Below are positions 24,235-31,879 of a DNA stretch of 64,000 nt, piece after piece. The notes under the pieces were generated by a model. That model was given only the letters and a program-made list of their open reading frames with translations. It made no database searches and was not told the origin of the DNA. Each line of letters opens with the position of its first letter. The stretch's first letter is position 1. The position numbers and the translations under genes were made by a program. Location: the NCBI RefSeq assembly GCF_028416635.1, contig NZ_CP114013.1, forward strand, positions 4,030,001 through 4,094,000. Reading direction: 5' to 3'. The stretch is from Baekduia alba (lineage in GTDB: Bacteria > Actinomycetota > Thermoleophilia > Solirubrobacterales > Solirubrobacteraceae).

Positions 24235-25411
24235 GCTGCGGGCCGAAGCGCTCGAGGGACTGCGCCAGCGCCGGGACGTCGGCCGCCATCGCGGCGAGCG
24301 GCACACCGGCGATCGCCGCGTCCCACGCGGCGCGCACCGCGCGGACGCCCGCCGCCGGGCCGTCGGGATGGCCCTGGATGCCGCCGCCGCACATGTACAT
24401 GAAGTCCTGGGTCGGCACCGTCGCGTACTGGTCGACCGCCTGCCCGCCCCACTGGCCCGACGAGACCACCGGAAGCGCCGGCGCGACGCCGCCGAGGTCG
24501 GCGACGCAGGCGCGCATGGAGGCGGCGACCGAGGCGTCGGGCTCCCAGAACTTGTTGGCGAAGCCGTTGACGTGGAGGTGGTCGACCCCGGCCATGCGCC
24601 ACAGCGCCTGGTAGGCGCCGAAGGTCATCCCCCACCGCCGCGACCGGGCCAGGAGGCCCCAGCCGTTGCGGTGGCCGTGCAGCGCCAGCGTCGTGTGGCG
24701 GCGCAGGGCGAGCACGCCGGCCAGGCCGACCTGGTTGAGGCTGACCATCACGCAGCGGCCGCCGGTCTCGGCGACGCGGTCGGCGCCCGCGACGACGGCG
24801 TCCAGGTCGTCGCCGCTGACGTTGAACGCGAAGATCGGCCGCCGGCCCGTCTCCAGCGCCACGTCCTCCAGGACGCGCGCGACCGCCTCGGCGCGCCGCT
24901 CGAGCGGCGCGTGCGGCTGGTCGGCGAGGAGCTCGTCGTCCTTGAGGAAGTCCAGGCCGGCCGCGGCCAGCAGCCGGGCGCGCTCGGCGGTCTCGGCGAC
25001 CGACAGCCCGACGCTCGGCTTGATGATGGACCCCAACATGGGTCCGTCCGGGACGTCCGCCAGCGCGCGGGTGCCGGCGATGCCGTGCAGGGGCCCGGGC
25101 ACCGCGGCGGCGAGCGCCGCGCCCGGAAGGACGGCGGTCAGACGCAACCCGGACAGCTGCGGGAGGTCGAACGGCGCCTCGATCAGCGCGCCGGTCAGCG
25201 CGACGAGGTCCGCGCCGATCGTCGCGTCGTCCAGGCCCAGCGTGACGCGCGCCTGGGCGCCGCCGGCGTGACCGCTCGCGGCGCCGACCTCGACGACGTC
25301 GACGGGTCCGTCGTCGCCGCCCACCGCCGCGGCCAGCGCGGCGACCGCGACGTCGACCGACCCCGCGGTCTCCAGGGCGTAGGAGACCTGGGTGCGCGTC
25401 AGCGTGGTCAT
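24224..25411 (-). CDS. RuBisCO-like protein A: intact barrel, degenerate N-domain
   Basis: This 395-residue protein has RuBisCO large-subunit C-domain landmarks: SIIKPSVGL with Lys131, LDFLKDDELLADQP with the carbamylation Lys157 and metal acids 158-160, LALHGHRNG near 243-250, a loop-6 NKFWE (Lys287) and YMCGGGIQGHPDGPAAGV near 339-356. The N-terminal domain is poorly conserved: the positions where partner-subunit Glu, Thr and Asn are expected read AVGGDDGP and LTGALIE, so none is visible. In apionate pathways RuBisCO-like proteins decarboxylate or cleave 3-oxo-isoapionate 4-phosphate (OiaX, OiaT). ATGA overlap with RuBisCO-like protein B implies coupled 1:1 synthesis. Confidence 0.82.
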   Translation of the reverse strand: MTTLTRTQVSYALETAGSVDVAVAALAAAVGGDDGPVDVVEVGAASGHAGGAQARVTLGLDDATIGADLVALTGALIEAPFDLPQLSGLRLTAVLPGAALAAAVPGPLHGIAGTRALADVPDGPMLGSIIKPSVGLSVAETAERARLLAAAGLDFLKDDELLADQPHAPLERRAEAVARVLEDVALETGRRPIFAFNVSGDDLDAVVAGADRVAETGGRCVMVSLNQVGLAGVLALRRHTTLALHGHRNGWGLLARSRRWGMTFGAYQALWRMAGVDHLHVNGFANKFWEPDASVAASMRACVADLGGVAPALPVVSSGQWGGQAVDQYATVPTQDFMYMCGGGIQGHPDGPAAGVRAVRAAWDAAIAGVPLAAMAADVPALAQSLERFGPQHVA

Positions 25412-26442
25412 GTGGTGGCTTCCTCCTCGATCAGGATGTCGTCGTGCTCGGCGCGATGCGCCGTGCCGGCGGCGACCGCGCCCAGGGCGCGGTCCCGCCC
25501 GTGCAGGAGCGGCGTGAGCCGCGCGCGGACGCCGGCGGCCGGATCCGGGTGCGCCGCACCGACCGGCAGGTGGTCGACGCCGGCCAGCCGCCAGATCGCC
25601 TGCAGCGCCTCGTCGGCGATGCCGAACCGCGCCGAGCGGGTCAGCGCGACGCCGGGCGCGGACCGCGCGGCGATCAGGACGCCGGTGCGCCGCTGCAGGT
25701 GCGCGACGGCGGTGAGGCCGACGCCCGCCACGCGCACGCCGACCGCGTGGCCGCCGCCGGCGACCACCAGGTGGGCATGGACGACCATCGCGGCCGGCTC
25801 GTCGTCGATGGTGTAGGTGAACAGGGCGCGCCGGCCGTGGCGCTCGCGGTGCTCGGCGAGCACGCGCTCGACGGCGGCGACGCGGTCGCGCAGCCGACAC
25901 CACGCCGGATCGGCGACCGGGACGGGATCCCGGATCACGTCGACGCCGCGCGCGAGCGCGGACCGGACGCCGGCGGCGACCGCGTCCGGGGTGGGCCGCC
26001 GCGTCGCCCCCACCCCGCCGGCGACGAGCGGCCCCTCGCGCCGGGCGAGCAGCCGCCGGGTCCCGTCGACGCCGAAGCGCGGGCGCGGGCACCCGCGGAG
26101 GAAGCCGTCGGACAGCCTGAGGTCGACGAGTCGGAGCGCGGAGACCTGCGCGACCTCGCTGACGTTGCCGGCGACGGACGCCAGCAGCGTCGTGAGGTCG
26201 CCGCCCGCCAGGTCCTCGGGCAGCGCGAGCGCCAGCCGCGCCGGCGTGCGCCCCGCGCCGTCCGGGCTGCCGGTGGCCTGCAGGTCGGCGACGGCGATCG
26301 CGAAGCGCTCGACGCCCGCGGCGTCGTCGCCCGCGACGCGGACGAAGGTCCCGGTCGACCCCTCGCCGGCGAGGACCGCGGCCGCATGCTCGGGATCGCC
26401 GGCGACGATGTCGTAGTTGGCGATGATGGTTGACCCTGACAC
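25408..26442 (-). CDS. RuBisCO-like protein B: intact N-domain, dead and shortened barrel
   Basis: This 344-residue protein has a good RuBisCO N-domain: IIANYDI, then LAGEGSTGTFVRV with Glu27 and Thr32 spaced as in RuBisCO Glu60/Thr65, AGNVSEVAQVSALRLVDLRL with Asn93 (like Asn123), and PRFGVDGTRRLL. The barrel has lost its catalytic residues: KPxxGL reads GATRRPT, KDDE reads RDPV at 171-174, HxHR reads AARS. The final barrel strands with the GGG phosphate loop are missing. It cannot be active alone. The GTG start at 26442 touches the operator. It is the first gene of the seven-gene operon. Confidence 0.78.
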   Translation of the reverse strand: MSGSTIIANYDIVAGDPEHAAAVLAGEGSTGTFVRVAGDDAAGVERFAIAVADLQATGSPDGAGRTPARLALALPEDLAGGDLTTLLASVAGNVSEVAQVSALRLVDLRLSDGFLRGCPRPRFGVDGTRRLLARREGPLVAGGVGATRRPTPDAVAAGVRSALARGVDVIRDPVPVADPAWCRLRDRVAAVERVLAEHRERHGRRALFTYTIDDEPAAMVVHAHLVVAGGGHAVGVRVAGVGLTAVAHLQRRTGVLIAARSAPGVALTRSARFGIADEALQAIWRLAGVDHLPVGAAHPDPAAGVRARLTPLLHGRDRALGAVAAGTAHRAEHDDILIEEEATT

Positions 26443-26472
26443 TGAGATCTCAGTCTACACTGAGATCTCAGT
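26441..26472. promoter_or_regulatory. Tandem GntR operators between RuBisCO-like operon and gntR
   Basis: Two perfect 14-bp palindromes ACTGAGATCTCAGT lie at 26441-26454 and 26459-26472, centres 18 bp apart on the same helix face or nearly so. On the minus strand TAGACT overlaps the inner palindrome and can serve as a -10 box, with TTGCAT 18 bp upstream. Repression by the adjacent GntR protein is expected. Confidence 0.75.
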
Positions 26473-26483
26473 AGAATGCAACT

Positions 26484-27185
26484 GTGCCCTCTCCGACTCG
26501 CGCCCGTGACCGTGCTGCGCAACCCGCGGCAGCCCTCAAGGACCAGGCCTTCGCGACCCTGCGCGCGCTGATCCTCAACGGTGACCTGGCGGCCGGATCG
26601 TTCATCTCCGAGCGCCAGATGGTCGAGCGGCTGGGCATGAGCAAGACGCCGATCCGCGTGGCGTTCGAGCGGCTCGCCCAGGACGGCTTCGTCGAGATCC
26701 TCCCCCAGCGCGGCGTCCGCGTCCGCGGGCTCAGCGGCGCCGAGGTCGCCGACCACTACGACCTGCGCATCGCGCTGGAGACGTGGGTCGCCCGCCGCGC
26801 GGCGGAGCGCCAGACGCCCGCAGCGATCACGGCCCTCGAGGAGCGCATCGCCGCCCAGGAGCGCCTGCGCCGCAAGGTCGGGCGCGCGGCCAAGCGCACC
26901 GACGCCGGCGACGTCACGACCTACATCGACGAGGACGCCCAGTTCCACGCCACGCTGGCGTCGCTGGCCGGCAACGCGGAGATCGAGCGGGTGCTGGCCA
27001 ACCAGCGCGAACGCCTGGCCCGGATCGTCGCCCAGCACATCCGCGACGATCCGCCGCTGCTCGTCGCGAGCATCGCCGAGCACCGCGAGATCCTGGACCG
27101 CGTCGCGGCCGGCGACGGCCAGCGCGCCGCGCAGGCGATGGAGCGGCACCTCGAGCGCGGCCGCGACGCGCTGCTCGCGGCCTGA
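26484..27185 (+). CDS. GntR family regulator, FCD subfamily, of the apionate-type regulon
   Basis: This 233-residue protein starts at GTG. The N-terminal winged helix has SERQMVERLGMSKTPIRVAF around 48-67, and the FCD domain has DEDAQFHATLASLAGNAEIE around 151-170 and SIAEHREILDRVAAGD. It is divergent from the seven-gene operon, with tandem palindromes between the starts; the same palindrome also precedes the SDR-lactonase operon at 30240. The ligand is probably a sugar acid or phosphorylated intermediate (inference). Confidence 0.9.
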   Translation: MPSPTRARDRAAQPAAALKDQAFATLRALILNGDLAAGSFISERQMVERLGMSKTPIRVAFERLAQDGFVEILPQRGVRVRGLSGAEVADHYDLRIALETWVARRAAERQTPAAITALEERIAAQERLRRKVGRAAKRTDAGDVTTYIDEDAQFHATLASLAGNAEIERVLANQRERLARIVAQHIRDDPPLLVASIAEHREILDRVAAGDGQRAAQAMERHLERGRDALLAA

Positions 27186-27214
27186 GCGAGCACGCGCCGG
27201 TGGGCCGCTGAGGG

Positions 27215-28378
27215 TCAGGCCACCAGCGGCGCCAGGATGCCGTCGGGACTCGGCGCGCGCACCGTGCCCTGGAGGCTGTGCAGGAGCCCGCTGCGACGGG
27301 CGGCGTAGATCGCGGCCGTGGTCGAGTGCACGTCGAGCTTGGCGAACAGGTTGCGCTGGTAGCCCTTGACCGTCGCGTCCGAGATCCCGAGGTGCCTGGC
27401 GATCTGCTTGACCTGCAGGCCGCGCTCGAGCAGCACGAGGATCTGCCCTTCGCGCGCCGTGACCTGCTCGCCCTGGTGCTCGCTCGCGTCGATCGGCACG
27501 GCCGGCAGGCGCTCGCCGCTGCCCACGCGCAGGATCGCGTCGCCGATGTCGGGGACCGGCGCGTCGCGGGCGACGTAGCCCAGGGCGCCGGCGCGCAGCG
27601 ACGCTGCGCGGTTGCTCTCGACGTCGAACGAGGAGACGACCATCACGCGCGCCTTCACGCCGTGACGGCGCAGGACATCGGCCTGCTCGTCGACGCGCCG
27701 CCCCTGCACGTAGGAGTCGAGGAGGATCAGGTCGGTCTCCGCGCGCACGCGCCCCGCGATCTCCTCGACCGAGGCGCAGGCGACGATCTCGGCGCCGAGC
27801 TCGCGCTCGGCGATCCGCGCCAGGCCCTCGGCGGCCAGCAGGTCGTCGACGCAGATCAGGACGCGCCGCGACGCGTGGGCGTCGCGCTCGTGGCCGAGCA
27901 GCGCGAGGACCAGCTGGTCGCTCACGCTCATGACCGAGTCGATGGTCGGCGCGAACGCGACGCCCGACTCGCGCGAGCTGAACGACACCGCGCCGAGCGG
28001 GCGCGACCCGAGGGTCAGCGGGATCGTGCACGTCGAGCGCATGCCGCCGGCGACCGTGACCACGTCCCAGCCGCGGTCGTAGCGCACCGCCTCGCGCAGG
28101 TCGGCCGACGCGAAGACGTCGCCGCCGGCGGCGACGGTGAAGTTCGTCGAGCACTCGATCGGGAGCAGGCCGCCGCGGGCGATGAGCGTCGTGCCCGCCG
28201 TGACCTCCACGAAGCAGTTGGCCGCGTCCGCGTCGAAGCGCGACAGCGACGCGCACTGCGCGTCGGAGCCGGCCAACAGCTCCTCCAGCGATCGTTGCAG
28301 GGCGGCGCGATCAGGACGTGCGGCGGGCCGGTCCGCGGCCGGCCTCGACTCCGCGGGCACCACGTTCAGGTCCAGCAT
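27215..28378 (-). CDS. GAF-receiver-LuxR hybrid regulator
   Basis: This 387-residue protein has three parts: a GAF-like domain near 20-165 (SLSRFDADAANCFVEV, GDVFASADLREAVRYDRGWD), a response-regulator receiver near 170-290 with a phosphoacceptor Asp in DLILLDSYV, and a LuxR helix-turn-helix near 310-370 (LTAREGQILVLLERGLQVKQ, LGISDATVKGYQRNLFAKLD with minor change). No partner histidine kinase is nearby, so the GAF domain may sense a small molecule directly. An ACCCG-AA-CGGGT palindrome lies 42 bp upstream and recurs before the LuxR gene at 30334. Confidence 0.85.
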   Translation of the reverse strand: MLDLNVVPAESRPAADRPAARPDRAALQRSLEELLAGSDAQCASLSRFDADAANCFVEVTAGTTLIARGGLLPIECSTNFTVAAGGDVFASADLREAVRYDRGWDVVTVAGGMRSTCTIPLTLGSRPLGAVSFSSRESGVAFAPTIDSVMSVSDQLVLALLGHERDAHASRRVLICVDDLLAAEGLARIAERELGAEIVACASVEEIAGRVRAETDLILLDSYVQGRRVDEQADVLRRHGVKARVMVVSSFDVESNRAASLRAGALGYVARDAPVPDIGDAILRVGSGERLPAVPIDASEHQGEQVTAREGQILVLLERGLQVKQIARHLGISDATVKGYQRNLFAKLDVHSTTAAIYAARRSGLLHSLQGTVRAPSPDGILAPLVA

Positions 28379-28420
28379 GCACCGACAGTAACTCCCGCGC
28401 GCATGCGCGCGCACGCGTTG

Positions 28421-28432
28421 ACCCGAACGGGT
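28421..28432. promoter_or_regulatory. LuxR-type palindrome ACCCGAACGGGT, copy 1
   Basis: A 12-bp inverted repeat (5-bp arms, AA centre) lies upstream of the GAF-receiver-LuxR gene and touches the stop of the SMP-30 gene. An identical copy is at 30303-30314 before another LuxR gene. Confidence 0.55.
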
Positions 28433-29337
28433 CAGTGGCCGGCGAGCGCGACGTGGTGACCGGCCACCCGCGTACGCAGCCGGTAGACGCTCCCGGTGGC
28501 GCACACGAACAGCTCGTCCCACGCGCGCCCGCCCCAGGTGAGGTTGCCGACGTTGGGCTCGTCGAACGCGAGCACGCCCAGTCGCGCGCCGCGCCGGTCG
28601 AAGACCCAGATCCCGCCCGGCCCCGTCGTCCACAGGTTGCCGTGCACGTCGCACGCCATCCCGTCGACGATCCCGTGCTCGAAGCGCCCGTCGCCGACGT
28701 CCGGCGCGAAGACGCGCGGCGTGGCGAGGCGGCCGTCCGGGCGCCGGGGGAAGGCCAGCACCTGGGCGCGCGGCGTGTCGTTGACGTACAACAGCCGCTC
28801 GTCGGGCGACAGGCACAGGCCGTTGGGCTGGTCGAAGCCGTCGTGCTCGCACGTCAGCGCGCCCGTCGCGGGATCCACCCGGTAGAGCCCGCGCACGTCG
28901 AGCTCGGGCGGGCGATCGACGCCGTGGCCGTGCGCGGCGCTGCGCCCGTAGGTCGGATCCGTGAAGTAGACGGTCCCGTCGCTGGCCACGCACACGTCGT
29001 TGGGGCTGTTGAGCTGGCGGCCCTGGTGCGCCGACGCCAGGATCCGCACCGCGCCGTCGGGCGCCCAGGCCACGACGCGGCTCGTCGCGTGCTCGCACAC
29101 CACGAGCGACAGGTCGGGGGCGAACGCCGACCCGTTGGACATCTGCGCGGGGCGCGCGACCAGCTCGAGCCCGTCCTGCTCGCCCCAGCGCCAGCGCGCG
29201 TCGCCGGGGACGTCGCTGAAGTACAGCCGGCGCTCACCGGGATGCCAGGCCGGGCCCTCGGTGAACCCGAGGCCCTCGACCAGGCGCTCCGGCGCCGCGT
29301 CCGGTCCGAGGAGGTCGTCGAGCATGTGAGCGCACAT
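28432..29337 (-). CDS. SMP-30/gluconolactonase family sugar lactonase
   Basis: This 301-residue beta-propeller protein has the metal-site motifs of SMP-30 lactonases: GFTEGPAWHPGERRLYFSDV (Glu27), GRQLNSPNDVCVASDG, DQPNGLCLSPDERLLYVND and DGMACDVHGNLW. These Ca or Zn enzymes open sugar lactones to aldonic acids. It lies 36 nt behind an SDR that carries the GntR operator, so a dehydrogenase plus lactonase pair could make D-apionate or a similar acid for the ApnO-like enzyme (inference). The known ApnL apionolactonase belongs to another family. Confidence 0.85.
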   Translation of the reverse strand: MCAHMLDDLLGPDAAPERLVEGLGFTEGPAWHPGERRLYFSDVPGDARWRWGEQDGLELVARPAQMSNGSAFAPDLSLVVCEHATSRVVAWAPDGAVRILASAHQGRQLNSPNDVCVASDGTVYFTDPTYGRSAAHGHGVDRPPELDVRGLYRVDPATGALTCEHDGFDQPNGLCLSPDERLLYVNDTPRAQVLAFPRRPDGRLATPRVFAPDVGDGRFEHGIVDGMACDVHGNLWTTGPGGIWVFDRRGARLGVLAFDEPNVGNLTWGGRAWDELFVCATGSVYRLRTRVAGHHVALAGH

Positions 29338-29373
29338 GCTGACGGCCTCCCCGGCCCGAGGCGACGCGCGCCC

Positions 29374-30204
29374 TCAGGCGGCGAACGGCAGCTGGTCGGC
29401 CGTGCCGCGCCAGGCCAGCGTGCCGCCGTCGGCGACGAACGACTGACCGGTGATGTACGACGCCTGCGGGCTGCCCAGGAAGCAGATCAGCTGCGCGATG
29501 TCGTCGGGCTCGCCGAAGCGCCGGACCAGGTGCGTGGACAGCAGCTCCTCGGTCCACGCGTCCTTGTCCTCGGCGCTCTCGAAGACCGTCTCCATCATCG
29601 GCGTGCGCACGTTGCCCGGGCAGTAGCAGTTGACGCGCACGCCGGCGGGCGCGAGCTCGGCGGCCAGCGAGCGGGTCAGCAGCAGCACGCCGCCCTTCGC
29701 CGCGCAGTACGCGTTGATGCCCGCCCAGCCGACGAACGACGCCATCGACCCGGCATTGAGGATGCAGGCGTGCTGGCTGGCGCGCAGGTGCGGCAGCGCG
29801 TGCTTCGCGCACAGCCACGCGCCCGTCACGCCGACCTCCAGGACGCGCGCGAAGTGGTCGCGGCCGAAGCCCTCGAGCGACGTGTCGTCCGCCAGCGCCC
29901 AGTCGATCACGCCCGCGTTGTTGACCAGCACGTCGATGCCGCCGAAGCGCTCCGCCGCGCCGGCCATGAGCGCGGCCACCTGCGCCTCGTCGGTGACGTC
30001 GCAGCCCACGAACGCCGCGCGCCCGCCGTCGGCCGCGATCGTCGCCACGGTCTCCTCGCCCGCCTCGGCGTTCGTGTCGGACACGACCACCGCGGCGCCG
30101 CGCCGGGCGGCGAGGCGCGCCGCCGACTCGCCGAGCCCGCGCCCACCGCCGGTGATCACGAACACGAGGCCTTCGAGGGTGCGCGGCTCGGGGGAAGCGG
30201 TCAT
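29374..30204 (-). CDS. SDR dehydrogenase of the GntR regulon
   Basis: This 276-residue classical SDR has TGGGRGLG, NNAG, catalytic Ser in NAGSMAS and YCAAK as YxxxK, and ends with the FVADGGTLAW motif. I chose ATG 30204 because AAGGAG lies about 12 nt upstream; an ATG at 30228 is possible. The upstream region holds the GntR palindrome with an overlapping TAGACT -10-like box. With the lactonase behind it, oxidation of an aldose or polyol to a lactone is the likely role. Confidence 0.85.
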   Translation of the reverse strand: MTASPEPRTLEGLVFVITGGGRGLGESAARLAARRGAAVVVSDTNAEAGEETVATIAADGGRAAFVGCDVTDEAQVAALMAGAAERFGGIDVLVNNAGVIDWALADDTSLEGFGRDHFARVLEVGVTGAWLCAKHALPHLRASQHACILNAGSMASFVGWAGINAYCAAKGGVLLLTRSLAAELAPAGVRVNCYCPGNVRTPMMETVFESAEDKDAWTEELLSTHLVRRFGEPDDIAQLICFLGSPQASYITGQSFVADGGTLAWRGTADQLPFAA

Positions 30205-30239
30205 CAGGGGCTCCTGCTCCTTCGACATGGTTGACATCA

Positions 30240-30253
30240 ACTGAGATCTCAGT
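30240..30253. promoter_or_regulatory. GntR operator ACTGAGATCTCAGT, third copy
   Basis: This perfect 14-bp palindrome is identical to the two sites at 26441-26472. It is again followed outward by CTA, so that TAGACT on the minus strand overlaps it. It places the SDR-lactonase operon in the same regulon as the RuBisCO-like operon. Confidence 0.75.
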
Positions 30254-30302
30254 CTAGAGTGACGGAGCGTCGGGCGCCCCGCCAGTGCGGCGAGGGCGAT
30301 TC

Positions 30303-30314
30303 ACCCGAACGGGT
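30303..30314. promoter_or_regulatory. LuxR-type palindrome ACCCGAACGGGT, copy 2
   Basis: Identical to the copy at 28421-28432, flanked by TC and CA on both sides, and 19 bp before the ATG of the LuxR gene. Confidence 0.55.
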
Positions 30315-30333
30315 CATGCATCGGAGGAGTCCC

Positions 30334-30948
30334 ATGAGCGATGACGCGACCGCGCCGCGTGCCACGCGCGTCCTGGTCATGCACAACAGCGAGCTGGTCC
30401 GCGTCGGTTGCCGCGCCCTGCTGGCGCGCCAGCCGTGGGCCGAGCGCGTCGTGGTCGCGGCCGGCATCGAGGAGGCCGTCGCCCACGCGGCGCGCTACAA
30501 GCCCGATGTCGCGCTGATCCGCGTGGACCAGTTCACGGCGACGGGATCGGTGAACGCCCGCCTGCGCGCGGCGCGACCGCTGCTGCCGATCGTCCTGATG
30601 GTCGAGCAGCGCCGCGTCACCCACCGCGACGCCCTCGCCGTCGGCGCCGTCGGCGCGATCGACAGCACCGCGCCGGCGAGCGAGCTCATCGACGCGCTGC
30701 AGCGGGCCGCGGCCGGCGAGGAGGTGGGCCTTGCCCAGGACCCCCGGACGACCGCCGGCCTGTCGGAGCGCGAGCTGCAGGTCATCGCGCATCTCTCCAC
30801 CGGCGCGCGCAACAGCGAGATCGGCAGCGCGCTGCTGCTGTCGCCCCAGACGATCAAGCACCACGTGCGCAGCGCCTACCGCAAGCTCGGCGTCCACACC
30901 CGGCTCGAGGCGGTCATGCGCGCCCAGCAGCTCGGCCTGCTCGGCTGA
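30334..30948 (+). CDS. LuxR-type regulator with pseudo-receiver
   Basis: This 204-residue protein has an N-terminal receiver-like fold (RVLVMHNSELVRVGCRALL) and a C-terminal LuxR helix-turn-helix (LSERELQVIAHLSTGARNSE, LLLSPQTIKHHVRSAYRKLG). The acidic pocket is missing, and the phosphoacceptor position reads ALIRVDQ, so phosphorylation is unlikely. GGAGGAG lies 5-11 nt before the ATG. It resembles the gene at 53886 closely in design. The ACCCGAACGGGT palindrome upstream suggests autoregulation or cross-regulation with 27215-28378. Confidence 0.85.
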   Translation: MSDDATAPRATRVLVMHNSELVRVGCRALLARQPWAERVVVAAGIEEAVAHAARYKPDVALIRVDQFTATGSVNARLRAARPLLPIVLMVEQRRVTHRDALAVGAVGAIDSTAPASELIDALQRAAAGEEVGLAQDPRTTAGLSERELQVIAHLSTGARNSEIGSALLLSPQTIKHHVRSAYRKLGVHTRLEAVMRAQQLGLLG

Positions 30949-30954
30949 GCCGCT

Positions 30955-31869
30955 TCAGAAGTCGGTCGACAGCGTGAGGTGCGACCAGCGCTCGAGCTCG
31001 GCCAACTGCCCTTCGAGCTCCTGCTGGAAGCGCTCGTAGCAGTCGGTCCCGAGCGCCAGGTGCAGCGGCGGCTCCTCGGCGTCGACGACGGCGAGGATCG
31101 CCTGCGCGGCCCGCGCCGGGTCGCCCGGCTGGTGGCCGTCGAGCTGCCCGATCCCCTCTCGCGCGCGCCCGACCGTGTCGCCGTACTCGGGCATCGCCGC
31201 GCTGACGGCCATCCGTCCCGGGGCCAGCACCGGCGTCCGGAAGTCGCCGGGCTCGACGAGCGTCACGCGGACGCCGAACGGCGCCACCTCCTGGGCCAGC
31301 GCGACCGACGCGCCCTCCAGCCCCCACTTGCTCGCGTGGTAGGCGCCGAGTCCGGCGAACGCGCAGCGGCCGCCCATCGAGCTCATCTGCAGGATGTGGC
31401 CGTCGCCCTGGCGGCGCATGGCGGGCAGCACCGCGCGGGTGAGCGCCAGGGGACCGAAGAGGTTGACCTCGAGCTGCTGTCGCAGCAGGTCGTCGCCGAC
31501 CTCCTCGATGGCGCCGAGCGTGGCGATGCCGGCGTTGTTGAAGAGCACGTCGAGCCGGCCGAAGCGCGCGAGCGCGGCCTCGGCGGCCGCGGCGATCGAC
31601 CGCTGGTCGACCAGGTCCAGCCGGAGCCGCAGCAGGCGATCGGCGTCGGGATGCTCGAGGTCGTCGAGCGCGGCGACGTCGCGGGCGGTCGCGACCACCG
31701 TGTCGCCGCGGGCGATCGCGGCGTCGGCGACCGCGCGCCCGAACCCCGACGAGCAGCCGGTGATCAGCCATACCGGCGGCCCGTCGCCGAAGCGCCGCGC
31801 CGGCTGCTCGCCGATCGCCGCGGCCGGTGCGGCCCCGTTCTCGTGCGCGTCGTCTCGCCAGTCGTTCAT
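30955..31869 (-). CDS. SDR oxidoreductase, last gene of sugar ABC operon
   Basis: This 304-residue classical SDR has a 30-residue N-terminal extension before VWLITGCSSGFGRAV, then NNAGIATLG, catalytic Ser in MSSMGG and AYHASK. It belongs to the group that acts on ketones or sugars with NADP. It lies 10 nt behind the ABC ATPase gene, so it may process the imported sugar. It is convergent with the LuxR gene, 6 nt apart. Confidence 0.85.
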   Translation of the reverse strand: MNDWRDDAHENGAAPAAAIGEQPARRFGDGPPVWLITGCSSGFGRAVADAAIARGDTVVATARDVAALDDLEHPDADRLLRLRLDLVDQRSIAAAAEAALARFGRLDVLFNNAGIATLGAIEEVGDDLLRQQLEVNLFGPLALTRAVLPAMRRQGDGHILQMSSMGGRCAFAGLGAYHASKWGLEGASVALAQEVAPFGVRVTLVEPGDFRTPVLAPGRMAVSAAMPEYGDTVGRAREGIGQLDGHQPGDPARAAQAILAVVDAEEPPLHLALGTDCYERFQQELEGQLAELERWSHLTLSTDF

Positions 31870-31879
31870 GGTGCTCCGA

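Noticed and set aside
24224-26442. True RuBisCO large subunit for carbon fixation
   Set aside because: One protein lacks the barrel active site, the other the N-domain residues, no small subunit or phosphoribulokinase is nearby, and the context is sugar-acid catabolism.
28421-28432. Terminator of the SMP-30 gene
   Set aside because: The 5-bp arms with AA centre are too short for a stable RNA hairpin and the identical copy at 30303 is upstream of a gene.
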